A DNA stretch of 64,000 nt from Cyclobacteriaceae bacterium (GCA_030584025.1 CP129487.1:248001-312000), one strand, 5' to 3'. Counted from the stretch's first letter, positions 31,853 to 40,086 are shown. Made by a program: numbers and translations. The notes: generated by a model not told the origin, from the letters alone.

Positions 31853-33004
31853 ATGATGAAAAACTTGGGGTTGATGCTCGTTTTTGCTCAGATGGTTTTT
31901 CAGCTTGTTGGGTGTGTTGAGCCATATACACCTAGCGTTACACTTGATGCTCCTGATATACTTGTCATTGATGGAGAAGTTGATGCTACTACTGAATCAG
32001 CTCGCATAAAGATTACACATGCTGTTTCACTTACGTCTGTTGAACCCCCGGCACCAGAAACAGGCGCCTTGGTTTTCATTGAGGATGAATTCGGTAACTC
32101 CCAGTTTTTAACGGAGTCAATGTCTGGGAATTATGAAGCCGATAATTTGGATATTGATTTCAGTTCGCAATACAGACTCATAGTCCAAATTATGAATGGT
32201 AAAATTTATCAATCTGATTTTGTTCGGCCTAAACAAAGTCCAGCTATTGACAGCGTCACCTGGCGTGCCGGTCAAGATGGTGTGACCATTTTTGTAAATA
32301 CACATGACGAGAGTGGTGAAAGTAGATTTTATCAATGGAGCTTTGAAGAAACATGGCATTATCGTTCCAATTATAGATCCGTTTTCATTGCAGACAAACT
32401 TGCCAATATTGTTCGCGAAAGGGAGCCTTCTGAAATGATTGATGCATGTTGGCGCACCACTTCATCTAAAAGTGTTCTTTTGAATACAACTTCGCACTTA
32501 AGTACAGATGTTGTTCAAGATTTTGAATTAATAAAGATTGAGCCTGGTTCGATCAAAATGACATCCAGATATAGCATCCTCGTTAAACAGAAAGTATTAA
32601 CTGAGGAAGCTTTTACCTATTGGACACAAATTCAAAAGACTACAGAAGATCTCGGAGGCTTATTTGATCCCTTGCCAGGGCAGGTAAGGGGTAACATAAC
32701 TTGTATAACAGAACCTCAATATCCTGTTCTTGGGTATTTCAATATCGTTTCAGTTAGGGAGCACAGAATTTATATTGATCAAAGCGAATTACAAGAGGAT
32801 TATCCAAAGTATCAGGGCATGGCAAGTTGTAAATTGGATTCAGTACCTCTTAGTGAAGGACTCTATGCTCCGGGATATTTGATTGATACGTATGCAAGCG
32901 AAACCTCTCCTGATCCTATTGGCTACTTTGTTTCATCGAGGCAATGTGTGGATTGCACAGCGCTTGGCGGAGTGACTAGTAAACCTCTATTTTGGCAAGA
33001 ATAA
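31853..33004 (+). CDS. DUF4249 surface lipoprotein
   Basis: This 383-aa protein has a lipoprotein signal peptide ending in a lipobox (QLVGC at residues 17-21) followed by VEPYTPSVTLDAPDILVIDGEVD, the DUF4249 opening. The rest alternates beta strands and includes a cysteine-containing C-terminal segment (SSRQCVDCTALGG). DUF4249 proteins occur next to TonB receptors and may serve as the extracellular lid or capture lipoprotein, analogous to but not homologous with SusD. The gene follows the receptor by 2 bases. Ligand unknown. Confidence 0.88.
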   Translation: MMKNLGLMLVFAQMVFQLVGCVEPYTPSVTLDAPDILVIDGEVDATTESARIKITHAVSLTSVEPPAPETGALVFIEDEFGNSQFLTESMSGNYEADNLDIDFSSQYRLIVQIMNGKIYQSDFVRPKQSPAIDSVTWRAGQDGVTIFVNTHDESGESRFYQWSFEETWHYRSNYRSVFIADKLANIVREREPSEMIDACWRTTSSKSVLLNTTSHLSTDVVQDFELIKIEPGSIKMTSRYSILVKQKVLTEEAFTYWTQIQKTTEDLGGLFDPLPGQVRGNITCITEPQYPVLGYFNIVSVREHRIYIDQSELQEDYPKYQGMASCKLDSVPLSEGLYAPGYLIDTYASETSPDPIGYFVSSRQCVDCTALGGVTSKPLFWQE

Positions 33005-33022
33005 GATATAACCTGTATTACC

Positions 33023-35383
33023 GTGAGAATTATATTCAGTTTATTGTTCGTGATTATTAGCGGTTCTTTAGTTGTTGGACAACAAGCGGGTCTAGATAGA
33101 CTATATGAAAAATTTAATGATTATCGATTTCAATCTCTACAAGAAAAAATTTATGTACATCACGATAGAACCCTTTACCTAACGGGTGAAACAATTTGGT
33201 TCAAAATTTATTATTCAGATGCTTATCACCACCAACCGCTTGACTTGAGCAGTGTTTGCTATGTTGAGATTCTAGATAGTAAGAACAATCCCGTCATTCA
33301 AACAAAGATCGACCTTCGAAATAATGATCGAAGTGGATCATTGTTTATTCCTGCTACCATTAATTCAGGAAGCTTTACCTTAAGGGCGTACACACGCTGG
33401 ATGAAAAACTTTAGTCCAGATTTCTTTTTTTATTCCACGATTACCATTATCAATCCATTCACCTCACCCGAAACTCCAGCGGTATCTGAGAATAGCAAGA
33501 TTCCTATGATTCAATTCTTTCCAGAAGGAGGTAATTTGATAGAAGGTATTTTAACGAAGGTAGCCTTTCAAATAACCGACAATTTGGGGAAAGGAGTTAC
33601 GTTAACCGGTGAAATTCTTGATCAAAACGATCAAAAGGTCTCATCATTCAGTACCCTAAAATTTGGTATTGGGAGTTTTCAATTTACTCCCCAACCAGGA
33701 AGTACGTACCGCGCGCAGCTCAAGGATGAATCTGGAGCAATTTATACTTTTAATTTACCAATCGCACAATCCGCTGGCTATGCTCTATCGGTATTGGGGA
33801 ATAAACCAATTCAAATAAAAATAGAGACGACATTAAATGACGCATCCTATGTTTATGTTTTTATCCATACTCGACAAATCATAAAAAAAATTCAGGTTCA
33901 ATTCTTACAAAACAGAGTGGCTTCCCTCCTTTTGGATGACTCTGCTTTCGCAGATGGCATTTCTCATATTACTGTACTTGATCAAAATCTTCATCCTGTA
34001 GCTGAGCGTTTGTATTTTAAGAGACCTCAACAGGATTTGGATTTGAAAGTCCAGGTAGACCATCTTACTTATGGTACCCGCAGAAAAGTTGACCTTGAAC
34101 TGATTTGTAAGGGGCTTTCTACAGATATTCTTGATGCCTCAATTGCTGTACATCGAATAGATTCTTTGGCAGAACCGATTCGGATCAGCCTTAAAGACTT
34201 TCTATGGCTAAGTTCTGATCTGAAGGGCGAAATTGAATCACCGGAATATTATCTTACTGCAAGTGACTCCATATCTAAAATAGCAACCGATAATTTAATG
34301 CTGACACATGGTTGGAGAAGATTTTTGTGGTCAGATGTACTTGGGCGCCAAGAACAAAAGAAGTTTATCCCTGAGACCAGAGGCCATATCATTCAGGCAT
34401 CCGTATCAGATCATACTGGGAATAACATTGGTGGAGTTCAAACATATTTATCTGCTCTGGGTAAATTAATAAAGTTTAAAGCCGCCACCAGTTCAGCTGA
34501 TGGAACTACGGTTTACGAAATGAATGATTTTTATGGACCTCAGAAAGTAATTATTCAAAATTCTCAAGAAAGCAGTGGTTTGAATGAGATACATATACAA
34601 AATCCATTTTCTAAAGACTATGTGTCACGTTTACTTCCACCAACCGATTTTTTGTCTTTGAATCAAAATACATTAATCCAAAAAAGTATTAGCATGCAGG
34701 TGCAGGATATTTATTATCCAAGCGATTCAAATAAGAATAGGTATTCAGGAATCGACAGTAGTGCATTCTATGGAATAGCAGACGAAACTTATTCACTTGA
34801 TAGCTATACTAGGTTTCCGGTTATGGAAGAGGTGATGCGAGAATATGTAAAGGGTGTATTCATTCGAAAACGGAAAGATAATTTTCAGTTTATTCTCCCG
34901 GATCGAGTACGAAATAGTGTGTTGCCAGATCATCCTCTTGTCCTCCTAGACGGTCTATTAGTATTTGATGTGAATAAGGTCATGATTTTAGATCCGTTGA
35001 AAATTAAAAAACTCGAAATACTGAATAGGCAATTTCACATTGGTTCTATGGTAACCCAGGGCATTGTTAGCTTTACTTCCTATACTGGAGATCTTGCAGG
35101 ATTTACCCTTGATCCTGCTTTACATGTTACAAATTATGAAGGTCTGCAATTCAGCCGTCAGTTTTATTCACCGATCTACAGTGATGAAAAATCTCGGAAA
35201 AACCATTTACCCGATCAACGTAACCTTCTTTTCTGGTCTCCAAATGTAACCCTGCATGGCGAAGCTCCGGAAAAACTATCATTCTATACTTCAGATTTAC
35301 CTGGCCTTTACAGGATATTACTTGAAGGATTGTCATCACAAGGATTGCCAGCAAGTGCCACATTTACATTTGAAGTAAAATGA
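33023..35383 (+). CDS. Large secreted macroglobulin-like (MG2-type) protein
   Basis: This 786-aa protein begins with GTG and a signal peptide (IIFSLLFVIISGSLVVGQQ). EKIYVHHDRTLYLTGETIWFKIYYSDAYHHQPLDLSS is the hallmark start of the alpha-2-macroglobulin-like MG2 beta-sandwich seen in many Bacteroidota surface proteins. Several further sandwich domains are likely (IPMIQFFPEGGNLIEG, VDHLTYGTRRKVDLEL). TNLMLTHGWRRFLWSD-type sequence near residue 430 is also recurrent in this family. It is the last gene of the TonB/DUF4249 block. It lacks the thioester motif of true A2M. The role is unknown; it may assist receptor complexes at the outer membrane. Confidence 0.8.
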   Translation: MRIIFSLLFVIISGSLVVGQQAGLDRLYEKFNDYRFQSLQEKIYVHHDRTLYLTGETIWFKIYYSDAYHHQPLDLSSVCYVEILDSKNNPVIQTKIDLRNNDRSGSLFIPATINSGSFTLRAYTRWMKNFSPDFFFYSTITIINPFTSPETPAVSENSKIPMIQFFPEGGNLIEGILTKVAFQITDNLGKGVTLTGEILDQNDQKVSSFSTLKFGIGSFQFTPQPGSTYRAQLKDESGAIYTFNLPIAQSAGYALSVLGNKPIQIKIETTLNDASYVYVFIHTRQIIKKIQVQFLQNRVASLLLDDSAFADGISHITVLDQNLHPVAERLYFKRPQQDLDLKVQVDHLTYGTRRKVDLELICKGLSTDILDASIAVHRIDSLAEPIRISLKDFLWLSSDLKGEIESPEYYLTASDSISKIATDNLMLTHGWRRFLWSDVLGRQEQKKFIPETRGHIIQASVSDHTGNNIGGVQTYLSALGKLIKFKAATSSADGTTVYEMNDFYGPQKVIIQNSQESSGLNEIHIQNPFSKDYVSRLLPPTDFLSLNQNTLIQKSISMQVQDIYYPSDSNKNRYSGIDSSAFYGIADETYSLDSYTRFPVMEEVMREYVKGVFIRKRKDNFQFILPDRVRNSVLPDHPLVLLDGLLVFDVNKVMILDPLKIKKLEILNRQFHIGSMVTQGIVSFTSYTGDLAGFTLDPALHVTNYEGLQFSRQFYSPIYSDEKSRKNHLPDQRNLLFWSPNVTLHGEAPEKLSFYTSDLPGLYRILLEGLSSQGLPASATFTFEVK

Positions 35384-35386
35384 AAT

Positions 35387-35595
35387 TTAAGAATCCTTAC
35401 TGTGGATATAATCTAACTTCATATACCCTCTGGCGTTTGGGGCACGACCTAATTTTTCCAGATGCCTCTCATCAACAAGTTGATTGATGGCAATGTGAAC
35501 CATTTGCTTGGAGACCTGAAGTCGGGCAGTTATCTCCTTATGGTGAGTTCCCTGTTGTGCTTAAAGAGCTCAATTAGCGCAAATTTTATAGTCAT
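35387..35595 (-). pseudogene. Frameshifted HTH-domain regulator remnant
   Basis: The minus strand starts MTIKFALIELFKHNRELTI and then runs into a stop. Shifting frame at the same point gives KEITARLQVSKQMVHIAIN, then QLVDERHLEKLGRAPNARGYMKLDYIHSKDS and a stop at 35387. The joined product is a winged helix-turn-helix domain (KEITARLQVSKQMVHIAINQL) like those at the start of some Bacteroidota regulators and Fic-linked proteins. A single-base indel near 35535 breaks it. The gene is short even if repaired, so a longer partner domain may also have been lost. The 31-33 base palindrome immediately upstream of its ATG is intact. Confidence 0.75.
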
Positions 35596-35598
35596 TTG

Positions 35599-35631
35599 AT
35601 ATTTGACTATTTACTGTCAATAGTCAAATAT
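35599..35631. promoter_or_regulatory. 13-bp-arm palindrome before the HTH remnant
   Basis: ATATTTGACTATT (35599-35611) and AATAGTCAAATAT (35619-35631) are perfect inverted repeats separated by 7 bases. The element ends 3 bases from the ATG of the broken HTH gene, a position typical of an autoregulatory operator. It also lies about 95 bases upstream of the sigma-factor gene on the other strand, so it could act there too. Confidence 0.7.
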
Positions 35632-35664
35632 AAATAAAAAGACCAAAATTGGCTTAATTCAACA

Positions 35665-35694
35665 TTGTAACCTTTCAACTATTATCCAGTAACT
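35665..35694 (+). promoter_or_regulatory. Possible ECF-type promoter of the sigma-factor gene
   Basis: TTGTAACCTTT at 35665-35675 resembles the -35 element (TGTAAC/TGCAAC plus T-run) seen before many Bacteroidota ECF sigma genes. A loosely matching AGTAACTAA follows at the right distance. It would allow the sigma factor to transcribe its own gene. The assignment is by resemblance only. Confidence 0.35.
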
Positions 35695-35725
35695 AACACG
35701 AAACTTGACAAAAAGCATTGATTTG

Positions 35726-36265
35726 ATGAGTGACGAAACCCTCATGGAGGCTGTAAAAAACGGCAACCTGCAGCAAGCATCTGTGCTTTTTGACCGCTAT
35801 AACAAGCGGATTTTCAACTTCCTGGCCCGCATGACTATGGACCGTGAGCTGGCAGAAGACCTTACGCAGAATGTGTTTCTGCGCATCATCAAATACCGCG
35901 GGAGTTACCGCGATGGTATGCGGTTTCAATCGTGGATTTACCAGGTGGCCCGCAATGTATTTTCGGATCATTACCAGGCAGCGAAAAACAAAACTTCGGG
36001 TTTTGTAGATGTAGAAAAAATAGGTGAAACAATAATGGATTCGTACGAAAGCCATGAACAGGATGAACGTGAAAAGTTATTACATAAATCATTGGCGATG
36101 CTTAACGATGAACAACGTGAACTTTTGGTGCTTACCCGGTTTCAGCAAATGAAGTACGAAGAGGTGGCTGTGATTATGGATACTACCGTGGCCAACATAA
36201 AAGTGAAAGTGCATAGAGCCATTCAAAAATTAAGGGAGCATTACTTTCAACTGGAAAGGATATGA
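35726..36265 (+). CDS. ECF RNA polymerase sigma factor
   Basis: This 179-aa sigma-70 family ECF factor has region 2 at about residues 20-90 (LFDRYNKRIFNFLARMTMDRELAEDLTQNVFLRIIKYRG, then FQSWIYQVARNVFSDHYQ) and region 4 at about residues 120-170 (LNDEQRELLVLTRFQQMKYEEVAVIMDTTVANIKVKVHRAIQKLRE). The ATG at 35726 (MSDETLME) is preferred over a TTG 21 bases upstream. The stop overlaps the next ATG as ATGA. The downstream gene has the shape of its anti-sigma factor, and the two DUF4097-like genes beyond are likely targets. Confidence 0.95.
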   Translation: MSDETLMEAVKNGNLQQASVLFDRYNKRIFNFLARMTMDRELAEDLTQNVFLRIIKYRGSYRDGMRFQSWIYQVARNVFSDHYQAAKNKTSGFVDVEKIGETIMDSYESHEQDEREKLLHKSLAMLNDEQRELLVLTRFQQMKYEEVAVIMDTTVANIKVKVHRAIQKLREHYFQLERI

Positions 36266-37050
36266 ATATGGATCAGGAAACATTATTGGGCATGATCATC
36301 GATTACATCGATGGGAAGCTAAACGAGGTGGATAAACAGGTGATCGAGCAGGAGCTTGTGAAAAATGCTGATGCTTACAAGCTGTATGAGCAGTTGAAGG
36401 AAGTGATGCAGGTAATGGATAAATCAGAAAAACTTGAGCCTTCTGAAAAACTCATGCAGAAATTTGAAGCGGCCTTGCAAGTTGAAATTAATGAGGAACA
36501 AAAATCAAAAACTGTATTCTTTACACCGGCCTGGTATCGCGCAGCTGCTGCTGCAGCGTTGCTCATTGTTGGGGGTGGGGTAGGGTATTGGATCAGCCAG
36601 CAAAATCAGCAGCGGAGCGAGTTAGCGGCATTACAATTGGAAATGCAAGAAACACGCAGACTTGTTCTTGCACAAATGAATAATAATCAGTCGGCCAGCC
36701 AACGCATGTTGGGAGTTATGGCGGCATATGAATCAGTACAAGCCAATAAGCCGGACGATGAAATTGTGGAGGCACTTGTAACCACTATGAATAATGACGG
36801 TAACAGCAATGTGCGGCTGGCAGCGATTGAAGCGTTGAGCAAGTTTACGGGCGAAGAGAATGTTCGAAAAGCATTGGTTCAATCCTTGTCGGTACAAAAG
36901 GACCCTGTAGTTCAGATTGCGTTGATTCAATTGTTGGTGCAGATGAAAGAGAAAGGAGCTGTAAAATCTTTTGAACAGATTATTGATGATGAACAGGTGT
37001 TACCCGCGGTAAAAGATGAAGCGCACGCAGGAATTTTTAAACTATCCTAG
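36262..37050 (+). CDS. Anti-sigma factor with transmembrane helix and HEAT-like C terminus
   Basis: This 262-aa protein has an N-terminal cytoplasmic helical region (residues 1-88) typical of anti-sigma domains (LLGMIIDYIDGKLNEVDKQVIEQELVKN). One membrane helix follows at about residues 94-111 (AAAAAALLIVGGGVGYWI). The periplasmic region ends in HEAT-like repeats (VRLAAIEALSKFTGEENVRKAL, VVQIALIQLLVQMKEKGAVKS). It lacks a ZAS zinc motif (HxxxCxxC). Translational coupling to the sigma gene supports the assignment. The HEAT repeats may sense an envelope signal. Confidence 0.85.
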   Translation: MNMDQETLLGMIIDYIDGKLNEVDKQVIEQELVKNADAYKLYEQLKEVMQVMDKSEKLEPSEKLMQKFEAALQVEINEEQKSKTVFFTPAWYRAAAAAALLIVGGGVGYWISQQNQQRSELAALQLEMQETRRLVLAQMNNNQSASQRMLGVMAAYESVQANKPDDEIVEALVTTMNNDGNSNVRLAAIEALSKFTGEENVRKALVQSLSVQKDPVVQIALIQLLVQMKEKGAVKSFEQIIDDEQVLPAVKDEAHAGIFKLS

Positions 37051-37104
37051 AAACATTCGCGATGTATATATAAATGTTTGATTACTATTTAACTCTTTAA
37101 AAAA

Positions 37105-37869
37105 ATGAAAAAGCAAATTTTAGCAATAGCATTACTACTTGTAGCCACCGGGGTTTTTGCCCAGGAGTACAAGTTGGCCAAAACATCAGGCAAACTGATG
37201 ATCAGTGAAGTGAACAACGTAACCATTGAAGGGTATGACGGAAAGGAAATCGTGTTTTCGTCTATGGACGGAGTAAAGGAAAAAGACAAGCGTGCTGAAG
37301 GCCTGCGTGCCATCAGCGCCATGGGCCTGGAAGATAACACCGGTATAGGTTTGTCAGTGAAGGATAATGGAAACACCGTTGAGGTGTATCAAATGAAAAA
37401 AATGGATGGCCCTAAAGTAAAAATACTTGTTCCTAAAGGCGTATCCATTTTGTATTCGCATTCATCGCCTTACGGAAACAGTGTAAAGTTCAAGAATGTA
37501 GCTAACGAAATTGAAATCTCTACGTTGCACAACAGTGTTCACCTGGATAACGTGACCGGTCCGTTGATGGTGAAAACCGTACACGGAAGCATTGATGTGA
37601 TCTTTGGGGTTACCATCAACAACCCCATTTCAATTGTGTCGGTTCACGGTGCAGTAGACGTAACGCTGCCTGCTACTACCAAGGCCAACCTGGCTATGAG
37701 TACAAGCTGGGGAGAGATGTTTGTTGACCCGGCCATAAAAATTGAATTTGATGGTCAGGGTGAATGGAAGAAATACGGCTCCAACAAAGTGAATGGCAAA
37801 CTGAATGGTGGAGGCCTGGAAATGCAACTGTCATCTACTCACAACAACATCTACTTACGTAAGAAGTAA
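37105..37869 (+). CDS. DUF4097-like beta-strand-repeat secreted protein
   Basis: This 254-aa protein has a signal peptide (QILAIALLLVATGVFAQ). Repetitive short strands follow, such as KTSGKLMISEVNNVTIEGYDG, ISTLHNSVHLDNVTGPLMVKTVHGSIDV and SIVSVHGAVDVTLPATTKANL. This is the right-handed beta-helix-like pattern of DUF4097 (putative adhesin) proteins. It ends STHNNIYLRKK, very like the end of the next gene's product (SKYGKVYLRKP), so the two are paralogues. It lies 55 bases after the anti-sigma gene. Confidence 0.8.
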   Translation: MKKQILAIALLLVATGVFAQEYKLAKTSGKLMISEVNNVTIEGYDGKEIVFSSMDGVKEKDKRAEGLRAISAMGLEDNTGIGLSVKDNGNTVEVYQMKKMDGPKVKILVPKGVSILYSHSSPYGNSVKFKNVANEIEISTLHNSVHLDNVTGPLMVKTVHGSIDVIFGVTINNPISIVSVHGAVDVTLPATTKANLAMSTSWGEMFVDPAIKIEFDGQGEWKKYGSNKVNGKLNGGGLEMQLSSTHNNIYLRKK

Positions 37870-37875
37870 CCAGTC

Positions 37876-37915
37876 GTCCAGATCATCCTGATAAAATTTA
37901 CTGGATGATCTGGAC
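37876..37915 (+). terminator. Strong hairpin between the two DUF4097-like genes
   Basis: GTCCAGATCATCC (37876-37888) and GGATGATCTGGAC (37903-37915) pair perfectly over 13 bp with a 14-base loop. There is no T-run after it, so it is not a textbook terminator. It may attenuate or protect the message between the paralogous genes. Confidence 0.5.
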
Positions 37916-37933
37916 TACATAATCCCTAACGGT

Positions 37934-38683
37934 ATGAAAACAAAACTAATACTGGGACTGATCGTCCTGGGCGTGACGGTTTTTGCTCAAACTAAGATTG
38001 AAAAAGTTGTTCCTGTACAAGCAGGACAAAAACTTGCGTTTGATTTTGATTATCCTGAATTAATTAAAATTCAAACCTGGGATAGAAAGGAAGTATTGAT
38101 CAAGGGCACGGTGAGTATAAACAAAGGTGAGAATGATGAGGCTTTTGAACTGGTTACACAAACCAATGGCAATTCGGTTAATGTGTCGTCTACTATAAAA
38201 GACATGGATAATCTTCCTAAACGGATTGTGATTAAGAAGGGTGATACCGAATACGTTTTTAAGGGCAAGGACTATAAAGACCCTGAAGTGAAAAAATTCC
38301 TGGAAGAGCATGGTGGAAACTATACGTATATGTCTTCGGGAGTCATCAAAGAGATTCAATTGGAAATTTTCGTGCCGGTTGGCATGGAAACCTCCATACT
38401 GGCCAAGTATGGATTGGTTGAAGTATTGGGGTTCAATGCTCCGCTTACGGTTGAAGCAAAATATGGAGGTGTGGATGCCACCATTAACGCACGAGCTACG
38501 GGCGAGTTGGTTGCACGGACACATTATGGTGAAATACTAACCAACCTTGATCTGCCATTTGACTCATCGAAAGATGGAGATTCCAACTACAACAAATGGA
38601 CACAAATATCTGTAAAGCCCGGAAGCGGTCCGCGTTACATGCTGGAGTCTAAATACGGAAAGGTGTATTTACGGAAACCTTAA
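37934..38683 (+). CDS. DUF4097-like secreted protein (paralogue)
   Basis: This 249-aa protein has a signal peptide (LILGLIVLGVTVFAQ) and the same beta-strand-repeat architecture as the preceding gene: VQAGQKLAFDFDYPELIKIQTWDRKEVLIKGTVS, then IQLEIFVPVGMETSILAKYGLVEVLGFNAPLTVEAKYGGVDATI. The C-terminal SKYGKVYLRKP matches the paralogue's ending. It probably forms a cell-envelope beta-solenoid. It follows a 13-bp hairpin and precedes the hairpin that covers the DUF2490 start. Confidence 0.8.
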   Translation: MKTKLILGLIVLGVTVFAQTKIEKVVPVQAGQKLAFDFDYPELIKIQTWDRKEVLIKGTVSINKGENDEAFELVTQTNGNSVNVSSTIKDMDNLPKRIVIKKGDTEYVFKGKDYKDPEVKKFLEEHGGNYTYMSSGVIKEIQLEIFVPVGMETSILAKYGLVEVLGFNAPLTVEAKYGGVDATINARATGELVARTHYGEILTNLDLPFDSSKDGDSNYNKWTQISVKPGSGPRYMLESKYGKVYLRKP

Positions 38684-38721
38684 CCAGTTAAATATAAATA
38701 CTTGACAAAAATTACTCAATG

Positions 38722-38778
38722 ACTATCTTTCGCAGCTTATTAATGATTCACTTAATAAGAGCTCATGCGAAAGATAGT
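38722..38778 (+). promoter_or_regulatory. Long hairpin enclosing the DUF2490 start codon
   Basis: ACTATCTTTCGCA (38722-38734) pairs perfectly with TGCGAAAGATAGT (38766-38778). Inside it CTTATTAA (38736-38743) pairs with TTAATAAG (38752-38759) around an 8-base loop. The ATG at 38765-38767 lies at the base of the outer right arm, so in RNA the start codon and first codons of the next gene would be buried in a 13-bp stem. This is a candidate translational control element. Confidence 0.55.
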
Positions 38779-39505
38779 TTTAGGTTTTTGTTTCCATATT
38801 TTATTTCTCAGTGTACAGGCGCAGGTGAAGACGGTAAGTGCCGTTGAACAAGCCTGGTTGGGGTATTTTAACCAAACCCGCCTCACTGACCGCTCCGGAA
38901 TCTGGCTTGATCCACAACTTCGCCTTACGGATAATTTTGTTGATCGTGCCGGTATTTCCATTCTTCGTGCCGGCTATATTTATTTTTTGAATGACAATGT
39001 GCGACTAACTGCCGGATATGGGTACATCACCGCCTATTCCGGTTCGGATGAGGTACCCAACATACCTGAGCACCGCCCATGGCAACAGATACAGTGGTTC
39101 GACAAGCGCAAGCATTTTAGTATGATGCAGTATGTACGTCTGGAGGAGCGTTTCAGGCGTAAATCAAATGGAACTGAGTTGTTGGATGATTACTTGTTCA
39201 CCTATCGTTTCCGTTACAACATCGCATTCACCATCCCGCTTAAAGCGGGAGGAGTGCAACCCAAAACGCCTTTTGCCTTTGTCAACAATGAAATTCTCAT
39301 CAATGCCGGAAAGGAAGTTTTGAATAATTATTTTGATCAAAACCGATTCTTTGCGGGTGTAGGGTACCAGTTTACCAAATCACTAAACGCACAAATAGGC
39401 TACCTGAATGTATTTGTGGCGCAACCGGTTCCTTATACATTCACAAATGCACACGCAGTACGTGTTTTTGTATTTCATAATCTTGATTTGAGAAAAGAAA
39501 AGTGA
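38765..39505 (+). CDS. DUF2490 outer-membrane protein
   Basis: This 246-aa protein has a signal peptide (IVLGFCFHILFLSVQAQ) and the DUF2490 pattern: WLGYFNQTRLTDRSGIWLDPQLRLTDNF, LRAGYIYFLNDNVRLTAGYGYI, and ending INAQIGYLNVF, VRVFVFHNLDLR. The family is a small predicted outer-membrane barrel of unknown function. Its first codons form one arm of a strong hairpin. It may belong to the sigma/DUF4097 unit but is preceded by an 81-base gap. Confidence 0.85.
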   Translation: MRKIVLGFCFHILFLSVQAQVKTVSAVEQAWLGYFNQTRLTDRSGIWLDPQLRLTDNFVDRAGISILRAGYIYFLNDNVRLTAGYGYITAYSGSDEVPNIPEHRPWQQIQWFDKRKHFSMMQYVRLEERFRRKSNGTELLDDYLFTYRFRYNIAFTIPLKAGGVQPKTPFAFVNNEILINAGKEVLNNYFDQNRFFAGVGYQFTKSLNAQIGYLNVFVAQPVPYTFTNAHAVRVFVFHNLDLRKEK

Positions 39506-39573
39506 GATACATACACAATAAATTTTCTGCCAGTTAAAATTCCTCTATCTTCACGCCCGATTTTTTAAACGAA

Positions 39574-40080
39574 ATGGCACTACTCGAAAAACACCTGTAC
39601 ATAAAGAAGTCTACACTACCCAATGCCGGTAAAGGATTATTCACTAAAGTAGCAATTCCCAAGGGAACACGCATTGTGGAGTACAAGGGCAAAATTACCA
39701 CCTGGAAAGAGGTGAAAGATGATGACGGCAAAAACGGATATATCTTTTATGTAAAGCGCTACCATGTTATTGATGCCTGGAAAACCCCGCAACACCTGGC
39801 GCGTTATGCCAATGATGCCAAGGGCCTTTCCAAGGTAAAGGGTTTGCGCAACAACTGCGATTATATAACCGATGGCCTCAAAGCCTATATTGAATCCAAG
39901 CGCGATATACCAAAGGGGGCAGAGATTTTTGTGGATTATGGTCCGGATTATTGGAAGACCATCCGTGAGAATATCAATCTGGCAAAGAAAGAAAAGCGCG
40001 TTGAAAAGAAGAGCAAAGGCAAAACCAAAAAGCACTACAAGCGAAAAACTGCCAAGCGTGTGGACACACACGTGCACTAA
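39574..40080 (+). CDS. SET-domain protein (putative lysine methyltransferase)
   Basis: This 168-aa protein has a compact SET domain: STLPNAGKGLFTKVAIPKGTRIVEYKGKI at the start, YANDAKGLSKVKGLRNNCDYI in place of the NHSCxPN motif, and RDIPKGAEIFVDYGPDYWKT with the catalytic-region Tyr. A lysine-rich tail follows (KKEKRVEKKSKGKTKKHYKRK). SET proteins methylate lysines with S-adenosylmethionine and are mostly eukaryotic, though small versions are known in bacteria. The basic tail suggests nucleic-acid or ribosome proximity. The target is unknown. It is convergent with the TPR protein gene 6 bases away. Confidence 0.88.
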   Translation: MALLEKHLYIKKSTLPNAGKGLFTKVAIPKGTRIVEYKGKITTWKEVKDDDGKNGYIFYVKRYHVIDAWKTPQHLARYANDAKGLSKVKGLRNNCDYITDGLKAYIESKRDIPKGAEIFVDYGPDYWKTIRENINLAKKEKRVEKKSKGKTKKHYKRKTAKRVDTHVH

Positions 40081-40086
40081 GCTTGT

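Noticed and set aside
31853..33004. SusD-type lipoprotein
   Set aside because: No SusD TPR-like helical sequence; the pattern is the beta-rich DUF4249 family.
35641..35700. Attachment-site copy of the tRNA-Pro 3' end bounding the 28-35 kb block
   Set aside because: No stretch matching the T-arm and acceptor end of the tRNA was found in the gap after the block.
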